Positions 47,100 through 55,675 of a DNA stretch of 64,000 nucleotides are shown here, in pieces; within the stretch, counting starts at the first letter, position 1, and each line of letters starts with the position of its first letter. Made by a program: the position numbers and the translations under genes. Origin of the DNA: an uncultured Paraprevotella sp. (lineage in GTDB: Bacteria > Bacteroidota > Bacteroidia > Bacteroidales > Bacteroidaceae). Location: positions 1 through 64,000 of the forward strand of contig URDY01000015.1 in the NCBI GenBank assembly GCA_900546665.1. Reading direction: 5' to 3'. Under the pieces are notes generated by a model. It was given only the letters and a program-made list of their open reading frames with translations. It was not told the DNA's origin and ran no database searches.

Positions 47100-48697
47100 C
47101 TTCGTCCCATATAAGCAGCTACAGCTTCTGCACAACGTTCACCATCAATGCCGGCAGATACAATTCCACCGGCATACCCTGCTCCCTCACCACAAGGGAA
47201 CAATCCATGAATACGGATATGCTGCAAGGATTCTTTATCACGTACGATCCTTACCGGTGAAGACGTCCTGCTTTCGACAGCTATCATAACAGCTTCATTG
47301 GTAAGAAAACCGTGAGAGCTTTTACCAAAACGCCGGAATCCTTCCGCTAAACGGTCACTGATAAATGAAGGCAACCAGAAATGCAAAGGAGAAGAGATTA
47401 ATCCGGGAGCATACGAACTTTTAGGCAGATCATAACTCAAACGTTTGTTTACGAAATCTGCCATTCGTTGCGCTGGTGCCGTCTGTCGGCAATTACCTTG
47501 CAGCCAATTCTGTTTCTCCAGCACTTCCTGAAAAGCCATCATCACCAAAGGATCGTTCAAATCCACATCTCTTCCGTCTGCTTTCATAAAAGCAGACATG
47601 GATTCTTCGGCAAGATCCTCCGGATGCAACTCCACGACCATACCTGAATTACTCCATTTCGATCCCCGATTACTTGGAGACATGCCATTCACAACTATTT
47701 GTTCGGGGCCGCTGGCTGCAGGCACTACAAAACCGCCCGGACACATACAAAAACTATACACGCCACGACCACCGACCTGCTGGACAAAACTATATTCCGC
47801 GGCAGGAAGATATTTTCCGCGACCATTTTTGCTGTGATACTGAATGCAGTCTATCAACTCGGAAGGATGCTCCAAACGAACTCCTACCGCCAGCCCCTTG
47901 GCTTCTACCGTCACACCATGATCATGAAGCCAGCGATAAACATCACGTGCCGAATGTCCGGTAGCCAAAATGACCGGTCCTTTAAATTCCTTACCGGTAT
48001 TGGTCCGAATACCAATTACTTCATCCTGTTCTATAATAATAGCATCCATTCTGGTCTCAAAATGAACTTCGCCTCCACAGCGTAGAATGGTATTACGCAT
48101 AGCTTCTATCACCGCCGGCAACTTGTCCGTACCTATATGGGGATGAGCATCAGAAAGAATGGATGTACTGGCACCATGTTGACAAAAGACATTCAGAATC
48201 TTATCTACATTGCCCCTCTTTTTGCTTCGGGTATAGAGTTTACCGTCCGAATACGCTCCTGCACCTCCTTCGCCAAAACTGTAATTGCTCTCACTGTTGA
48301 CCTTATGTTCCCGTGATATGCGGGCCAGATCTACCTTACGGTCACGCACGTTTTTTCCACGCTCAACAACTATGGGACAGAAACCTAACTCGATCAGGCG
48401 TAAGGCTGCAAACAGTCCCCCCGGACCTGCTCCGACCACAATAACACGAGGTGCGCTATCTACCAACGGATAATCCACATGCCGGAATTCATCATCCTGC
48501 GGCTCTTCATTGACATATACTCTTACCGTCAGATTAACAACGACTGTCCGCTGACGAGCATCAATACTCTTTTTCAATACCCTCACGGCCTTAATCGTCC
48601 GTTCATCCATTCCCTTTTCCTTCGCCAAATAATGACGCAGACTTTGTTCGTTGACGCTATATTGCGGCAACACTCTTATCTGATATTCATTAATCAT
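47096..48697 (-). CDS. FAD-dependent oxidoreductase (HI0933/BFP-type dehydrogenase)
   Basis: A 533-residue flavoprotein. Near residue 85 is the Rossmann dinucleotide-binding fold IVVGAGPGGLFAALRLIELG with ERG at the strand end, followed by NSESNYSFGEGGAGAYSDGKLYTR, VILATGHSARDVYRWL, and the C-terminal GEGAGYAGGIVSAGIDGERCAEA that closes the FAD site. The N-terminal 80 residues are a family-specific extension. The family is widespread but its substrate is unknown. It lies 24 bp downstream of radA on the same strand. Confidence 0.85.
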   Translation of the reverse strand: MINEYQIRVLPQYSVNEQSLRHYLAKEKGMDERTIKAVRVLKKSIDARQRTVVVNLTVRVYVNEEPQDDEFRHVDYPLVDSAPRVIVVGAGPGGLFAALRLIELGFCPIVVERGKNVRDRKVDLARISREHKVNSESNYSFGEGGAGAYSDGKLYTRSKKRGNVDKILNVFCQHGASTSILSDAHPHIGTDKLPAVIEAMRNTILRCGGEVHFETRMDAIIIEQDEVIGIRTNTGKEFKGPVILATGHSARDVYRWLHDHGVTVEAKGLAVGVRLEHPSELIDCIQYHSKNGRGKYLPAAEYSFVQQVGGRGVYSFCMCPGGFVVPAASGPEQIVVNGMSPSNRGSKWSNSGMVVELHPEDLAEESMSAFMKADGRDVDLNDPLVMMAFQEVLEKQNWLQGNCRQTAPAQRMADFVNKRLSYDLPKSSYAPGLISSPLHFWLPSFISDRLAEGFRRFGKSSHGFLTNEAVMIAVESRTSSPVRIVRDKESLQHIRIHGLFPCGEGAGYAGGIVSAGIDGERCAEAVAAYMGRS

Positions 48698-48721
48698 ACG
48701 TTACTCTTTTTTTCAGAAAAT

Positions 48722-50143
48722 TTATCCAAAAAGTATTCTGAGAGCCTCTTCTACTTTTCTTACCGGCAAAAGCTCTATATTCAGTTTCGAAACATTAAAT
48801 CCCTGCAAGTTATGTTTGGGAATCAACATCTGACGGAAACCCAGTTTCTGAGCTTCCGCCACTCTTTGTTCAATCCGGTTGACAGGTCTGATTTCACCAC
48901 TTAACCCTACTTCACCAGCCATACAGATGCCATTCTCAATGCCTGTATCTACATTACTGCTCAATACAGCCGCAATAACCGACAGGTCAATTGCCGGATC
49001 CGTCACCTTCAACCCGCCAGCAATATTCAAGAATACGTCCTTCTGAGCCAGTTTGAAACCGACCCGCTTCTCCAATACCGCCAGAAGCATGTTTAACCTC
49101 CGAAGATCGAAGCCGGTAGCCGAACGCTGTGGAACTCCATAAGCCGCCGTGCTGACCAGCGCCTGCGTCTCTATCAGAAAAGGACGTACACCTTCAATAG
49201 CTGACGATATGGCAACTCCGCTCAATCCTTCATGATTCTCCGTCAACAGTAATTCTGACGGATTACTGACTTCTCGTAGTCCATTCTGACGCATCTCATA
49301 AATACCTAATTCTGCTGTACTTCCAAAACGATTCTTGATACTTCGCAATATACGGTACATGTAATGCTGATCTCCTTCAAACTGTAAAACGGTATCTACA
49401 ATATGCTCCAATACCTTAGGGCCAGCCAACGTTCCTTCTTTGTTAATATGTCCAATCAGAATAACCGGTATGCCTGTTCCTTTTGCAAATTTCAGTAAAG
49501 AAGCAGCACATTCACGCACTTGGCTGATACTACCAGGCGAACTGTCGACCGTTTCGGTCATTATGGTCTGAATGGAATCTATAACAACCAATTCCGGCTT
49601 AACATTCTTGACATGCACAAATATCTGCTCCAATGATGTTTCACAAACCACCATACAAAGCGAATCCTTCCAGACCTCATCTGATTCCTTATCATCCTCA
49701 CGTGCACCAACCAAACGATCAGCTCTAAGCTTCAACTGCCGTGCGCTCTCTTCACCACTGACATACAATATCCGACGATGCTTTAACTTCAAAACAGTCT
49801 GCAGAACCAAGGTAGACTTACCTATTCCCGGTTCACCTCCTAAAAGAACAAGAGATCCCGGTACCAATCCACCTCCCAGAACACGGTTAAGCTCTGCATC
49901 ATGCATGTCTATACGCGGTTCTTCTATTGAAGCAATCTGACCAACCGGTATTGGAACTACACGTTCGGCTTCCTCCTGAAACAGTTTTTGAAAACCACTA
50001 TTGGCAGATGCACCACCTGTCTCAGGCTTGACAACAAATTCTTTAAAGGTATTCCACTGGCCACACGATGGACACTTTCCTATCCATTTTGAGGATTCCT
50101 GCCCACAATGACTGCATACATACACTGTCTTTTCCTTTGCCAT
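48722..50143 (-). CDS. radA: DNA repair protein RadA
   Basis: A RecA-like branch-migration helicase. The 473-residue protein has the C4 zinc finger (CSHCGQESSKWIGKCPSCGQW, Cys11-Cys28), Walker A GGEPGIGKSTLVLQ, the RadA-specific KNRFGS motif (SIKNRFGSTAELGIYEM), and a C-terminal Lon-like domain (GFDLRRLNMLLAVLEKRVG, EVGLSGEIRPVNRIEQRVAEA). Motifs are intact. A long 1.26-kb gap precedes it. Confidence 0.95.
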   Translation of the reverse strand: MAKEKTVYVCSHCGQESSKWIGKCPSCGQWNTFKEFVVKPETGGASANSGFQKLFQEEAERVVPIPVGQIASIEEPRIDMHDAELNRVLGGGLVPGSLVLLGGEPGIGKSTLVLQTVLKLKHRRILYVSGEESARQLKLRADRLVGAREDDKESDEVWKDSLCMVVCETSLEQIFVHVKNVKPELVVIDSIQTIMTETVDSSPGSISQVRECAASLLKFAKGTGIPVILIGHINKEGTLAGPKVLEHIVDTVLQFEGDQHYMYRILRSIKNRFGSTAELGIYEMRQNGLREVSNPSELLLTENHEGLSGVAISSAIEGVRPFLIETQALVSTAAYGVPQRSATGFDLRRLNMLLAVLEKRVGFKLAQKDVFLNIAGGLKVTDPAIDLSVIAAVLSSNVDTGIENGICMAGEVGLSGEIRPVNRIEQRVAEAQKLGFRQMLIPKHNLQGFNVSKLNIELLPVRKVEEALRILFG

Positions 50144-50354
50144 GCTGACTAAAACATTCTTTTTAAAGTATAAAAATACGGATATTTATCAAACTATCCA
50201 CTAAAAACAGTATTAAAATCTCCATTTTTATGGACCATCCCTATTTATACCTTATTAATATAAGGTAAAAACGGTCACACAATACCCAATAAGCAAAAAC
50301 TTCATGCCAATGTTTTGCTGTTGCAACAAGAAATTATATCAGTTTCAGTTTTTC

Positions 50355-50368
50355 TTGACCTAGGTCAA
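50355..50368. promoter_or_regulatory. FNR/CRP-type palindrome
   Basis: TTGACCTAGGTCAA is a perfect 14-bp palindrome of the TTGAY-N4-RTCAA form bound by FNR/CRP-family regulators. Its centre is about 81 bp upstream of the predicted start of the 46-codon transcript, a distance at which class I activators work. Confidence 0.55.
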
Positions 50369-50405
50369 TAAAAGGGCATTTTTATGTTGAAAAACATATT
50401 ATTTC

Positions 50406-50436
50406 TTGTTTTAAACATAAAAACCCCCTACCTTTG
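50406..50436 (+). promoter_or_regulatory. Consensus promoter of the 46-codon gene
   Basis: TTG at 50406-50408, a 20-nt spacer, then TACCTTTG at 50429-50436, a full match to the Bacteroides consensus. The leader is about 87 nt with a small ACTCC/GGAGT hairpin before the gene. Confidence 0.8.
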
Positions 50437-50529
50437 CAGTGTCATAAGAAAAAAAGTTTTTCAGGTATTAACTCCGAAAAAGGAGTATTTAGGTAAAAGA
50501 TTGTTTAAATTTAAAAAGGTAAGAAGATT

Positions 50530-50670
50530 ATGACAGGAGTAATTATCATCGCAACAGCCATAGTAGCTATGGCCTGCGTAAAAGGTTCAAACAACAATGG
50601 AAAGTTCTTTGGTTCAAGTACTTCTATGTTCTTTGGTAACCGCAACATGAACGCTGGTGCTGCATGTTAA
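50530..50670 (+). CDS. 46-residue small membrane or exported protein, unknown function
   Basis: An ORF of 46 codons (50530-50670) that falls below the usual size limit. It begins MTGVIIIATAIVAMACVKGS, a hydrophobic helix, followed by a polar, glycine/asparagine/phenylalanine-rich tail (NNNGKFFGSS, then MFFGNRNMNAGAAC) that ends in cysteine. The AMAC segment resembles but does not fit a lipobox, and there is no positive N-terminus. Its own consensus promoter, leader and terminator make a real gene likely. Nothing recognisable by family. A stand-alone transcript of about 310 nt is predicted, so it could also carry RNA-level function. Confidence 0.75.
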   Translation: MTGVIIIATAIVAMACVKGSNNNGKFFGSSTSMFFGNRNMNAGAAC

Positions 50671-50716
50671 AATAAAAAGCACCTTTAGTTAGTAAACAGT
50701 TAAAATGAATAGTACG

Positions 50717-50752
50717 GAGACATGCCATACAATGGTATGTCTCTATTTTTTT
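50717..50752 (+). terminator. Terminator of the 46-codon gene
   Basis: GAGACATGCCAT pairs with ATGGTATGTCTC (one G-T pair), followed by seven T's, 46 bp after the stop codon. The stretch 50753-51120 beyond it is AT-rich with no gene I can support. Confidence 0.88.
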
Positions 50753-51185
50753 ATCCATCTCACAACACTACATAAAAAATCATCACAAACCACACGGATA
50801 CTATCTACTCATCAGTACTCATTATTTAATAACGAACCTACCCACTTGTATACTTAATTCTGTTTCCTCATCTTCGTACGATCAAGCCTTTCCTTCATAT
50901 TGTAAAACAAAACATCATTTATATATACTTTTTAATAAGTAAAAGTTACTTTTACCGGAATTACACAATGTCATATAAACTGGAAACAAATATTAAACAC
51001 ATACTCTATATTATCCAATCATTTTTTCTCATAAAAAAGCATTGAAAGACAGGGCTTTTTGTACCATTCTTTCATTATAATATCGCAATTCACACTGATA
51101 TAACATATATCCCTGCCCTATATTGTTTCATTTTTCTTTAATATAGGATACGTCTCCGTATAAACCTACCTAAGACACAGATTCG

Positions 51186-51217
51186 TTTGCCTGTGCGCTC
51201 GACTTTCGCTATCTTTG
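51186..51217 (+). promoter_or_regulatory. Promoter copy 1 for the LuxR-type gene
   Basis: TTTG at 51186-51189, a 20-nt spacer, then TATCTTTG at 51210-51217. Confidence 0.75.
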
Positions 51218-51268
51218 GATAAGACAGGATGCGCATCGGCAAAGGACAACCTGAAAACTGCGTTTTCG

Positions 51269-51301
51269 TTTGCCTGTGCAACTCAGCTTTCACTATCTTT
51301 G
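51269..51301 (+). promoter_or_regulatory. Promoter copy 2 for the LuxR-type gene
   Basis: TTTG at 51269-51272, a 21-nt spacer, then TATCTTTG at 51294-51301. Confidence 0.75.
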
Positions 51302-51353
51302 GATAAGACAAGGATACGCATCGGCAAAGGACAACCTGAAAACTGCGTTTTCG

Positions 51354-51385
51354 TTTGCCTGTGCACTCAGTTTTCACTATCTTTG
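51354..51385 (+). promoter_or_regulatory. Promoter copy 3 for the LuxR-type gene
   Basis: TTTG at 51354-51357, a 20-nt spacer, then TATCTTTG at 51378-51385. Transcription should begin near 51392, 14 nt before the ATG at 51406, which rules out the earlier TTG at 51355 as start. Confidence 0.78.
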
Positions 51386-51405
51386 TAGCTAAAACAACAA
51401 CAGCC

Positions 51406-52029
51406 ATGACTGCTACGCCGGAAATCGCCATTATTGAACCGAATACTCTAACCTGTATTGGACTGCAAACTCTAATTGAAGAAATGATGCCCTTTGCTAC
51501 AGTTCGTTCATTCAATAGTTTCGAGCAATTCATACATGATACACCAGACATGTATTTTCATTATTTCATCTCATCACAAACGCTTTTGGAACATAATGCC
51601 TTTTTCATAGAACGCAAGCACAAGACTATTGTATTGACTAATGGCATTACGGGAACTACACAATTATCTGACTTTCATTCTCTCAATATTTATCAAAGTA
51701 AGGAAAATATGGTCAGATCACTCTTAAGACTACAACAAAGCGCACACTCACAAGGTAAAAACCTGCCAGATGAAATTAAAAAAGAGTGGCAAAAAAACGT
51801 ATCTTTCACACATAAAGATCCGAACGGACTTTCAACCAGAGAAATCGAAGTACTCATAGAAATTGTTAAAGGGCTTTCTAACAAGGCTATAGCAGACAAA
51901 CTGAACATCGGGGTCACAACTGTCATTTCGCACCGTAAAAATCTCATGGAGAAACTACATATCCATACCGTGTCAGGACTTACCATTTATGCCGTCATCA
52001 ATGGATATATAGAGGCAGACAGAATCTGA
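51406..52029 (+). CDS. LuxR-type transcription regulator with degenerate receiver
   Basis: A 207-residue regulator. The C-terminal LuxR/GerE HTH (about 138-200) is clear: LSTREIEVLIEIVKGLSNKAIADKLNIGVTTVISHRKNLMEKLHI. The N-terminal 120 residues look like a CheY fold (IAIIEPNTLTCIGLQTLIEE), but the acidic pocket is reduced to IIEPN and the phospho-acceptor position reads YFISSQ with no aspartate, so normal phosphorylation is unlikely. It is fed by three tandem promoters. The gene ends 78 bp before a TonB receptor with its own promoter; regulation of that receptor is inferred from adjacency. Confidence 0.85.
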   Translation: MTATPEIAIIEPNTLTCIGLQTLIEEMMPFATVRSFNSFEQFIHDTPDMYFHYFISSQTLLEHNAFFIERKHKTIVLTNGITGTTQLSDFHSLNIYQSKENMVRSLLRLQQSAHSQGKNLPDEIKKEWQKNVSFTHKDPNGLSTREIEVLIEIVKGLSNKAIADKLNIGVTTVISHRKNLMEKLHIHTVSGLTIYAVINGYIEADRI

Positions 52030-52040
52030 TTAACCTCAAA

Positions 52041-52058
52041 ATCCTCAAAAATGAGGAT
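52041..52058. promoter_or_regulatory. Palindrome at the TonB receptor promoter
   Basis: ATCCTCA and TGAGGAT form a perfect 7-bp inverted repeat with a 4-nt spacer. The right arm ends on the first T of the -33 box (52058-52060). There is no following T-run, so an operator is more likely than a terminator. Confidence 0.55.
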
Positions 52059-52088
52059 TGCCAGCAGACTTCATTGTGACTACCTTTG
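52058..52088 (+). promoter_or_regulatory. Promoter of the TonB-dependent receptor gene
   Basis: TTG at 52058-52060, a 20-nt spacer, then TACCTTTG at 52081-52088. The start near 52095 lies 13 nt before the ATG at 52108, so that ATG is the right start. Confidence 0.8.
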
Positions 52089-52107
52089 CAGCAAAATAAG
52101 ACACGCA

Positions 52108-54531
52108 ATGAAAAGAATAATCGGACTGACTGCTGCATTGGCCATTAGTGTTGGAAGCCAAGCAGAATCTTACAACGCAGAAGATAGCGCCACTGTAAAA
52201 GACATCGAAGAAATCATTATTGTTTCATCACCCAAAGAAAACAACAAGTTACGATCAACCCCTACTGCAGTTTCACTTTTCGATCAGAATGACATTGAAA
52301 CCCGTCACATAGGATCATTAAAAGAGTTGTCGGCCTATGTTCCCAATTTCTTCATGCCTGATTATGGCAGCAGTTTGACATCAGCTGCATACATACGTGG
52401 AGTCGGTTCCCGTATCAATACACCGGCTGTCAGTCTTTATGTAGACAATGTAGCCTATGCGGACAAAACAGCTTATGATATTCATTTTCTTGACATTGAG
52501 CGTATTGACGTTCTCAGAGGACCTCAAGCCACACTTTACGGACGTAACGCAATGGGAGGTTTACTGAGAGTATACACACGCAACCCTTTTACTTATCAAG
52601 GCACAGACATCAAATTGGGGGCATCAACCAAAGACAACGGTTATCATGTCACGGCTTCACACTACCACAAACTGAACAATCAACTGGCTTTTTCCGCCAG
52701 TGCATTCTATACTGACAGCAAAGGATTCTTCCGCAATGAGATACGTCATGAAGATATCGGTGGAAAAATGGCAGGCGGAGGACGTGGCAGAGTTATCTGG
52801 TATCCAAATGAATCATTAAAGATGGACTTTTCCACCGATTATTCACGGACAAAAGATAAAGGTTATCCCTATGAATACCGTGGAACCGTAAGTCTGGAAT
52901 CAGACCCTTATGCCGGATACCAACATCAGATTTTCTACAATGATCCCTGCACTTACCAAAGAGATTTACTGAACACAAGCCTACTAATAGAACATCAGGC
53001 CGATCGTTATATCATGTCATCCGTTACTGCCTACCAGTATCTCAATGACGAAATGGTAATGGATCAGGATTTCACAAACCGTAACTTTTTCACTCTCACC
53101 CAAAAACAAAAAATCAACTCTTGGAGTGAAGAACTGACGTTCAAGAACCGTACACACCACCGTTGGGAATGGGTAAACGGTGCCTATCTTCTTTACCAGA
53201 CTTTACGCACCCAAAGTCCAGTCACACTTACAGAAGACTTCATGAACACAGCTGTACTGGGAAAAGCAAATGCCAGCATGAACGGAATGGGAATGAATAT
53301 GGCATTCGATTTACACGGCAAACCATTCTGTGCAGACGGAACCTTTCAAACCCCAACTGCAGACGTGGCCTTATTCCATCAAAGTACTTTCCACGACCTC
53401 TTCAATATAGAGGGGCTTAGTCTGATTGCAGGATTGCGCATTGAATACGAAAAAAACAGTTTGGACTATTATTACGGAGGAAACCTCACTTACGACATGA
53501 ACATAACTTCTCCAATGATGCCCATTGCCTTCAGTGATCTTACTGACGAATCCTTATTTGACGGCAAAATCAGCCATGATTATTGGCAATGGCTTCCTAA
53601 AATAGCCTTACAATACGAAATAGACTCCCGTAACAATGTGTATGCAAGCATCAGCAAGGGCTCACGAAGCGGAGGATACAATGTTCAAATGTTCAGTGAT
53701 TTGGTACAAGGTGCTTTGCAGAGTGCCATGACTGGACATATAAAAAACGAAATGACGAATCTGTTCAACCGACCTCCATTCACCATGATGCCGGAGGCTA
53801 TCAAACAAATGATCATAAACCAGATTCCCGTCACTACATTTGAAGGCAATCCGTCACAAACACGTTATAAGCCTGAATACAGCTACAACTATGAGATTGG
53901 CGGACATTTTTCTTTGTTCAACAACAAAATCCAACTGGATATGGCCGCATTCTACATGGATATTTACGATCAACAGATCTCCAAATTTGCCGGCAGCGGA
54001 TTGGGACGTATCATGGTTAATGCGGGACGCGGACAAAGTGCAGGAGCAGAACTTAGCCTGAGAGGAAGCCTTATCGACAAGAAACTGGATTGGTTTGCGA
54101 CCTATGGATACACTCATGCTACATTCAAACGTTATGAAGCACAAACAGCAACGGAAGAACAGACTGGAATTAACTATAATGGCAATTTCGTACCATTTGT
54201 CCCTCAACATACCATGTCTGCAGGATTTGAATACACACAACCCTTAAAAAACAAGATAGTCAAAGCCGTCTTTGTCGGATTGAACACTACTGGAATCGGC
54301 CCCCTATACTGGACAGAAGACAATCTGTATAAACAAAAATTCTATGCCGTTCTCAACGCCCATGCCGGCGTGGATTTCGGAACCGTCAAAGTAGATTTTT
54401 GGGGACGTAACATGACCAACAGCCAGTATGATACATTCTTTTTTACCTCTAATGCAACTACAGATGAACTGAAATTCGGCCAATGCGGTAATCCCATACA
54501 ATTTGGCATAGATGTCAGCATGCATTTCTAA
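52108..54531 (+). CDS. TonB-dependent outer-membrane receptor
   Basis: An 807-residue active transporter of the outer membrane. Signal MKRIIGLTAALAISVGSQAE is followed by a possible TonB box (KDIEEIIIVSS), then the plug (STPTAVSLFDQNDIETRH ... YIRGVGSR ... RIDVLRGPQATLYGRNAMGGLLRVYT), and a 22-strand barrel ending QFGIDVSMHF. There is no N-terminal carboxypeptidase-like domain and no SusD partner, so it resembles siderophore, heme, cobalamin or other small-molecule receptors rather than glycan SusC. The ligand cannot be told. The LuxR-type gene lies immediately upstream. Confidence 0.9.
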   Translation: MKRIIGLTAALAISVGSQAESYNAEDSATVKDIEEIIIVSSPKENNKLRSTPTAVSLFDQNDIETRHIGSLKELSAYVPNFFMPDYGSSLTSAAYIRGVGSRINTPAVSLYVDNVAYADKTAYDIHFLDIERIDVLRGPQATLYGRNAMGGLLRVYTRNPFTYQGTDIKLGASTKDNGYHVTASHYHKLNNQLAFSASAFYTDSKGFFRNEIRHEDIGGKMAGGGRGRVIWYPNESLKMDFSTDYSRTKDKGYPYEYRGTVSLESDPYAGYQHQIFYNDPCTYQRDLLNTSLLIEHQADRYIMSSVTAYQYLNDEMVMDQDFTNRNFFTLTQKQKINSWSEELTFKNRTHHRWEWVNGAYLLYQTLRTQSPVTLTEDFMNTAVLGKANASMNGMGMNMAFDLHGKPFCADGTFQTPTADVALFHQSTFHDLFNIEGLSLIAGLRIEYEKNSLDYYYGGNLTYDMNITSPMMPIAFSDLTDESLFDGKISHDYWQWLPKIALQYEIDSRNNVYASISKGSRSGGYNVQMFSDLVQGALQSAMTGHIKNEMTNLFNRPPFTMMPEAIKQMIINQIPVTTFEGNPSQTRYKPEYSYNYEIGGHFSLFNNKIQLDMAAFYMDIYDQQISKFAGSGLGRIMVNAGRGQSAGAELSLRGSLIDKKLDWFATYGYTHATFKRYEAQTATEEQTGINYNGNFVPFVPQHTMSAGFEYTQPLKNKIVKAVFVGLNTTGIGPLYWTEDNLYKQKFYAVLNAHAGVDFGTVKVDFWGRNMTNSQYDTFFFTSNATTDELKFGQCGNPIQFGIDVSMHF

Positions 54532-54552
54532 GCTTTTCAGTAACTTCTAAAA

Positions 54553-54607
54553 TACAACGCACAACAGACAAGCCATTGTAAACTTGATCTGTTGTGCGTC
54601 ATCTTTT
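54553..54607. terminator. Terminator between TonB receptor and recombinase
   Basis: ACGCACAACAGA pairs with TCTGTTGTGCGT across an internal loop of about 20 nt, followed by CATCTTTTATT. It sits between convergent genes. Confidence 0.85.
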
Positions 54608-54632
54608 ATTGAGTATGTATCTTTACAGGATT

Positions 54633-55556
54633 TTAGAACAGTTTAAGAATCTCACTGTTGGCCTGGTCAATCAAAGAAGCCTCAAGTGAAGCTATATATA
54701 TTTGAGTTACTTTTTCAGAAGAATGCCCCATTCCTTCACTAATCAACGCTATAGGAATACAACTCCCATGAGCAACTGAAGCCCAAGTATGACGCACTGT
54801 ATAAGACGACAAACCAACAGAATTACCCAACAAAGCATTCAGACTTTTTAGCTGACGATTATAATATGTCAGAGCATTCTGATATTGAAGATAAGCCTTT
54901 TCTTCATCATTGCTTTTCAGTATGTTCAGAAGATAAGGCGTTTTATTGTTTGTATTTTTATACCTGTCTATTATTTCTTGCATACACGGTTCAATCTTAA
55001 TCGTCAATCGTGCATCAGATTTATGACGATGATAGTCTAAAATACCGTTAGACAAGTCACGTTTACGTATGTACGCAAGATCAACAAAAGTCATTCCCCT
55101 TAGATACAACGAAAGCAGAAAGAGATCGCGCACATAAGCTAAAGAAGGTTTCATGCTGAGATCCAAAGCTTTGAGTTCCTTGATTGCCGCTATATCCACA
55201 GCACGTTTACGGGTTTTTTCCGTTCCTGTAAAGACATGACCAAATGGATGAGGTTCTTTGGCATACCCTTCGGCTACCGCTGATTTATAGACTGCACGCA
55301 ACACACGCATATAAAAGGAAATACTGTTGCGCTTCACTCCGCGAAGACGCAAATGATGCTCATAATCAGCTACTAAATCTTCATCCAGATCCCTAAACGA
55401 AAGTGGTTTGTCACCATAAAAACGTCTCAAACTACGATAAGCTCTCTCATAGTTCTGACAGGTTCCGAAACGACCACGTCTGTGAAGACGAGCTATTCTG
55501 CTCTGCATATAAGAAAAAAACTCACTAGTACTTTTTTTTGTCTCTTTTGTTGCCAT
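54633..55556 (-). CDS. Tyrosine recombinase (site-specific integrase)
   Basis: A 307-residue integrase with an N-terminal SAM-like DNA-binding domain (FFSYMQSRIARLHRRGRFGTCQNYERAYRSL) and a C-terminal catalytic domain. The catalytic residues seen are Arg in SLYLRGMTFVDLAYI, the SYTVRHTWASVAH box, GHSSEKVT, and the nucleophile Tyr in IYIASLE. This compact form is typical of Bacteroidota recombinases that act on invertible promoters or mobile elements. No other mobile-element gene or tRNA target is nearby. The start may be 55556 or 55562, as two ATGs lie two codons apart. Confidence 0.88.
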   Translation of the reverse strand: MATKETKKSTSEFFSYMQSRIARLHRRGRFGTCQNYERAYRSLRRFYGDKPLSFRDLDEDLVADYEHHLRLRGVKRNSISFYMRVLRAVYKSAVAEGYAKEPHPFGHVFTGTEKTRKRAVDIAAIKELKALDLSMKPSLAYVRDLFLLSLYLRGMTFVDLAYIRKRDLSNGILDYHRHKSDARLTIKIEPCMQEIIDRYKNTNNKTPYLLNILKSNDEEKAYLQYQNALTYYNRQLKSLNALLGNSVGLSSYTVRHTWASVAHGSCIPIALISEGMGHSSEKVTQIYIASLEASLIDQANSEILKLF

Positions 55557-55675
55557 AATCATTATAGTTTAATAGGTGAAAAACACTAAAATAAAAGAAT
55601 AGATTCGTGTATCCAACCTAAACACATAAAAACTATAGCCAGAGACCAGGAAAACAGCAAATATCTTATTTCCGA

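Larger units (their letters stand above)
51183..51385. repeat. 84-bp direct repeat, 2.4 copies, each with a promoter
   Basis: Units begin with TCGTTTGCCTGTGC at 51183, 51266 and 51351; the first two are 83 and 85 bp and nearly identical, and the third is cut after its -7 box. Each unit carries a complete promoter and the first two carry a GATGCGCATC palindrome (one mismatch in the second) at 51228 and 51313. Confidence 0.9.

Noticed and set aside
51138..51551. 137-codon minus-strand frame
   Set aside because: Its residues repeat because it reads through the direct repeats, and it overlaps the promoters and start of the LuxR-type gene on the other strand.
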